From NCBI RefSeq assembly GCF_041737375.1, contig NZ_JBGSRV010000006.1:62001-126000 (forward strand): a stretch of 64,000 nt of DNA, given 5' to 3'. Position numbers and translations under genes: made by a program. Source of the DNA: Vampirovibrio sp041737375. GTDB lineage: Bacteria > Cyanobacteriota > Vampirovibrionia > Vampirovibrionales > Vampirovibrionaceae. The notes beneath the pieces were generated by a model. It saw nothing but the letters and a program-made list of their open reading frames with translations. It was not told the DNA's origin and searched no databases. Positions 60,866 through 64,000 of this stretch are shown here, piece after piece (the first letter of the stretch is position 1; each line of letters starts with the position of its first letter).

Positions 60866-61621
60866 ATGCCTGATTCTATTTCATCACCCTCTTCTTTATC
60901 TTTCTCTTCATCGCATTCCTCCGAGTTTGTTGCCAATTGCGCTGTGGTTCTTTTATCGGGCGGGCTGGATTCCACGGTGGCTTTGGCAGAAGTGTTATCT
61001 CAAAAGCCGGTGGCCTGTGCCTTAACGTTTGATTATGGGCAACGGGCGGTTAAAAACGAATTGAAGGCCGCTCAAGCCATTGCTGCTCATTATCAAATTG
61101 CGCACCGGGTGATTGCCTTGCCCTGGATTTCGGAATTATTGCCTACCGCTTTAACCCCGGCCGCTGTTTTAAAAGCCCAGGGCATTCAGGAGCAAAAAGC
61201 GGAAACGGACGCGGCATTGTATGACGTAAACCGGGTTTGGGTGCCGAACCGAAACGGATTATTTTTAAACATTGGGGCGTGCTTTGCGGAAGCCTTGAAA
61301 GCCAACACTTTGGTGTTTGGGGCTAATGCCGAGGAAGGCGTCGATTTTCCTGATAATACGCCCGCCTTTAGAGACAAGTTAAGCGAGGTATTCGCCTTTT
61401 CCACCTTAACCGGCGTTCAGGTGGAAACCCCGGTGGGTGAGTTGAACAAAATTCAAATTATTGAACGGGGACTGTCCCTGAAGGTGCCGTTTCATTTAAT
61501 CTGGAGTTGTTACGAGGAAACCGAAACCCAATGTGGGGCATGCCCGTCGTGTATTCGGGTTAAAAACGCCCAGCGGCAAGTGGAAGCCCAAACCGCTACC
61601 AGCGTTGGTATTGCCTTTTAG
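60866..61621 (+). CDS. queC: 7-cyano-7-deazaguanine (preQ0) synthase QueC
   Basis: 251 residues. Turns 7-carboxy-7-deazaguanine into preQ0 using ammonia and ATP, for queuosine tRNA modification. PP-loop VVLLSGGLDST (SGGLDST at 31-37), FDYGQRAVKNE, VPNRNGLFLNI and the zinc site C215, C223, C226, C229 (WSCYEETETQCGACPSCIR). GAGG 8 bases before the ATG. A Ser-rich N-terminal extension of about 22 residues (SISSPSSLSFSSSHSS) is unusual. No other que genes or preQ1 riboswitch are visible. Confidence 0.95.
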   Translation: MPDSISSPSSLSFSSSHSSEFVANCAVVLLSGGLDSTVALAEVLSQKPVACALTFDYGQRAVKNELKAAQAIAAHYQIAHRVIALPWISELLPTALTPAAVLKAQGIQEQKAETDAALYDVNRVWVPNRNGLFLNIGACFAEALKANTLVFGANAEEGVDFPDNTPAFRDKLSEVFAFSTLTGVQVETPVGELNKIQIIERGLSLKVPFHLIWSCYEETETQCGACPSCIRVKNAQRQVEAQTATSVGIAF

Positions 61622-61624
61622 CGG

Positions 61625-62803
61625 TTATACAGGCACCCTGTTTTTTTGGTAAATCACTTCCCCGTTAATAAAGGTGGTTTCCACGGCCAGCGTTTCCTTG
61701 TTCCAAAGCACTAGATCCGCCAGACATCCGGGTTCCAGTCGCCCAATGGCTTCTTCATTCAAAAACAGGGCCGGGTTGTAGGAGGCGTATTGAACGGCTT
61801 CCGCAAAGTCGCAAAGCTGCCATTGCACCATGTTTTTTACGCAATCGCTCACCAGTTTGCCGCTGCCCGCCAATCCGCCTTCCTGATTGATGACCTGATG
61901 GCCTCGTACCGTTACGGTTTGTAGCGAAAAACTGCCTTTGCTGCCATCGTCGAGTCCTGCCAACGGGCTGGCATCGCTGGTCAGTAAAACCCGGTTTCGG
62001 GGCTTCATTCTTAAGAGCATTCGAATGGCTTCGGGGTGGACATGAGCGCCATCCCCGATGAATTGCACGAAAATATCCTCTTCGCACAAGGCGGCGCCAA
62101 TAATGCCGGGTTCCCGGTGGTGCAGCGGACGCATTGCGTTATAAAGATGGGTAACGCTATTGGCCCCTTGCTGAAACGATTGCAGTGTTTGTTGATGGGT
62201 GGCGTTGGAATGGCCAATGGAAACCCGAATGCCTTGTTGCCGAAGCCAGGGAATAAGTTGCCCACTGGCATCCATCTCCGGGGCCAGGGTAATCATTTTG
62301 GTTTGCGGAGAAATTAGAATGCTTAACTCTTCCGGGTTGGCGGTGCGAATTTCGTGGGCAGGATGCGTTCCCCGGTAGGCAGGATTAATAAAAGGTCCTT
62401 CTAAATGGATGCCCAAGGGCCTGCAATGGTAAGGGTTTTTATGATGAATGGCTTCTTCCAGCGTGTGAATGGCCGACAGCATATCGGTCATGGCGCCGGT
62501 AATTACTGTAAACAGAACGCTGGTAATGCCAAAGGCGGGGAGTTTTTGGAGCAATGCCTGTGCTTCAGTAATGCTGGTTTGATTCAGATTGCATCCCAAA
62601 GCCCCGTTAAAGTGCAGCTCGATTAACCCTGGCGTTAAATAGCAGCCAGCCCCCGAAAACACTTCCACATTTTCCTGATTTAACAGCAATGATCCCGGCG
62701 CTTCCGGGCTAATGGCCCGAATCCGGTTTCCTTCTATCAGCAAGGAGCTTTCCGAAAGCTGCCCGTCAGGGAGAATCAGAGTAGCCCCTGTAATTATTTT
62801 CAT
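61625..62803 (-). CDS. nagA: N-acetylglucosamine-6-phosphate deacetylase
   Basis: 392 residues from the ATG at 62803 (MKIITGATLI), the usual family start; ATGs a few codons upstream are possible. Removes acetate from GlcNAc-6-P during amino-sugar recycling. GIHLEGPFINPAYRGTH supplies the metal-binding Glu, SIGHSNATH and VTHLYNAMRPLHHREPG the His ligands, and LLTSDASP the catalytic Asp. PGLIELHFNG replaces the more common HxH start, as in other NagA enzymes. Converges on queC with a 3-base gap. No nagB is adjacent. Confidence 0.94.
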   Translation of the reverse strand: MKIITGATLILPDGQLSESSLLIEGNRIRAISPEAPGSLLLNQENVEVFSGAGCYLTPGLIELHFNGALGCNLNQTSITEAQALLQKLPAFGITSVLFTVITGAMTDMLSAIHTLEEAIHHKNPYHCRPLGIHLEGPFINPAYRGTHPAHEIRTANPEELSILISPQTKMITLAPEMDASGQLIPWLRQQGIRVSIGHSNATHQQTLQSFQQGANSVTHLYNAMRPLHHREPGIIGAALCEEDIFVQFIGDGAHVHPEAIRMLLRMKPRNRVLLTSDASPLAGLDDGSKGSFSLQTVTVRGHQVINQEGGLAGSGKLVSDCVKNMVQWQLCDFAEAVQYASYNPALFLNEEAIGRLEPGCLADLVLWNKETLAVETTFINGEVIYQKNRVPV

Positions 62804-62942
62804 TGTGTCGCCGCTCATCATATTGAAGGTATTTTAACAGCTTTATGCCAATCAGGGCTGTTTTTAAGGGAATGAGGGTGTAAAAAGAAAAAAGAAAAGT
62901 AAAAAAGGAAAGGTAAGGGAAATTCCATCGGATGGAGGTTTT

Positions 62943-63983
62943 ATGGATCGGGTTGAAAGCCTGTACTTGTCACACTGCTCAATCGGACCCATAATAGGTT
63001 GTATGAGTGACTATGAAAATACAACAGGTTCTACTTCTTTGCTCAAGCAAAAGCTGTTTGAAGCTTTGAGAACCTCAGTGGCCTCTTCCGGGGGAAATGA
63101 ATTACAGATTGACGCTTATCAGGAAATCGAGATTTCCCGGAACGATCAATCCGGTTTTCAGTTTTTGGAAGCGGATGACTCTGACGCCTCTTTACCGCCT
63201 GAGTTGCATGAAAGTAGCCAGCGGTTGAGTCGTGAACTTCAAGCTGTTCACTTACCGCCCGAAACGGCGCAAAGGCTGGAAACCCCAAAAAAGGAATTTG
63301 ATGATACACTATCGATGAGAGGTATGGTGCCGGATGCACAAACGGAGGCTCGCCATCCGGCCGGAGTTCCTTCCTCTACATCTCAGGTGAACTATGTGAA
63401 GTCGGATAGCTCAATATCGGGAGGAAGTATGGCTGACCTTTCAGGTTACAAGGATTTATCGAAGGCCCCCATTTCGTTTGGTGAGGAAGAAACCTCCATT
63501 TCTTCATTATCAGCAGACATTGGGTACGAACGCCCTCAGTTTCAACAACCCCAACAGCAGCAACAACAGCAGCAGCATCAACAGTTTTCTGCCGCGCAGC
63601 ACTTTGCTCAGGAAGCGATTCCTCAGGAAGTGGATACTGAATTCAGTGGCAATGTAAAAACCCTGATTCGTTTGGTGAATGAATTGCCTGATGGCGTCAC
63701 CAAGCAAACCGGCGCCCAGATCATTCGTTTGACGATGGAAGCCATGGGCCTTTCCATGGAAGATGTTCTGTCTGAAGCGCAATCCGCTCAATCTGAAATG
63801 CTGGACGCTGTTCGGGCCAACATTAAAAAAATTGAAGAGTATAAAACCGTTATCCGCAAGCTGGAAACTGATATCAAGTATTACCAGGGCAAAGCCAACG
63901 AATTGTCGGAGATTATCGACTTGTTTATTCTCTCCAACACTTCGGGCGGTAAAATGGGTTCCCCTGAAGACTTGAACCATTAA
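62943..63983 (+). CDS. poly-Q, coiled-coil protein of unknown function
   Basis: 346 residues. GGAGG 4 bases before the ATG supports this start; an ATG at 63003 is the alternative. Residues 20-200 are acidic, Ser-rich and disordered. A glutamine tract (QQPQQQQQQQQHQQF, about 200-214) comes next. The C-terminal 110 residues are helical: SGNVKTLIRLVNELPDGVTKQ, then a coiled coil (about 285-330, RANIKKIEEYKTVIRKLETD). This conserved-looking end may be an assembly domain. No known family identified. Confidence 0.75.
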   Translation: MDRVESLYLSHCSIGPIIGCMSDYENTTGSTSLLKQKLFEALRTSVASSGGNELQIDAYQEIEISRNDQSGFQFLEADDSDASLPPELHESSQRLSRELQAVHLPPETAQRLETPKKEFDDTLSMRGMVPDAQTEARHPAGVPSSTSQVNYVKSDSSISGGSMADLSGYKDLSKAPISFGEEETSISSLSADIGYERPQFQQPQQQQQQQQHQQFSAAQHFAQEAIPQEVDTEFSGNVKTLIRLVNELPDGVTKQTGAQIIRLTMEAMGLSMEDVLSEAQSAQSEMLDAVRANIKKIEEYKTVIRKLETDIKYYQGKANELSEIIDLFILSNTSGGKMGSPEDLNH

Positions 63984-64000
63984 TTTCAGCCAAATTTTTA

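Noticed and set aside
63541..63595. Repeated CAA/CAG triplets as a short DNA repeat or CRISPR-like array
   Set aside because: They encode the poly-Q tract of a protein; no spacer structure.

Overview
The window looks like a chromosomal segment of a Gram-negative-type bacterium related to the non-photosynthetic relatives of cyanobacteria (Vampirovibrionia/Melainabacteria). This placement is inference from gene content: ClpC, a DUF512 radical-SAM-like protein, a metal-dependent KdsA implying Kdo/LPS, a lone Flp pilin, a CHASE2 adenylate cyclase, and a dnaN-recF-dciA cluster next to a putative origin with TTTTCNACA boxes as in cyanobacteria. I see no insertion sequence, prophage, CRISPR array, rRNA or tRNA gene.

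Layout. 0-5 kb: start of a PAS sensor gene (minus), an 860-bp non-coding gap, and class I ribonucleotide reductase nrdB-nrdA with a terminator. 4.8-11 kb (accessory): Flp pilin, CHASE2 adenylate cyclase, and a tandem pair of 531-residue paralogues carrying a zincin-type HEAVH motif. 11-20 kb: nhaA, sua5, bcp peroxiredoxin, an AttEFGH-like ABC operon (ATPase, fused double FtsX permease, AttH lipocalin-like protein), and an RsuA/RluB-type pseudouridine synthase. 20-29 kb: clpC, an unknown membrane protein, a TPR protein, the DUF512 protein, a large unknown alpha-helical protein and ruvX/yqgF. 29-36 kb (mostly minus): nucleotide-sugar genes (ugd, UDP-xylose synthase, UDP-glucuronate 4-epimerase), interrupted by an ankyrin-repeat protein and a small partner, then an aminotransferase. 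36-45 kb: retropepsin-like protein, recN, nadK, polA, dprA (minus), then kdsA.

45.8-46.5 kb is a strong candidate for the replication origin. It is non-coding, has five good DnaA-box-like sites plus weaker ones and 16 GATC sites in 568 bp, is followed by dnaN-recF-dciA, and sits where strand composition changes from C-rich to G-rich on the plus strand. 49-64 kb: ctpA protease, YgjP-like metallopeptidase, ribF, an orphan DNA methyltransferase, DUF1015, rlmH, a DUF1934-like protein, rhodanese and SAM methyltransferase, an ArsC/Spx-like protein, a Cys-rich small protein, a HEAT-repeat protein, queC, nagA and a poly-Q coiled-coil protein.

Functional groups: DNA replication and repair (nrdAB, polA, recN, dprA, dnaN, recF, dciA, ruvX); envelope polysaccharide (ugd, UXS, 4-epimerase, kdsA, nagA); RNA modification (sua5, rlmH, queC, RsuA-like); proteostasis (clpC, ctpA). 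The least explained parts are the tandem HEAVH proteins with their co-duplicated hairpins, the N-terminal F-x-G signature shared by four otherwise unrelated proteins, and the ankyrin/small-protein pair.
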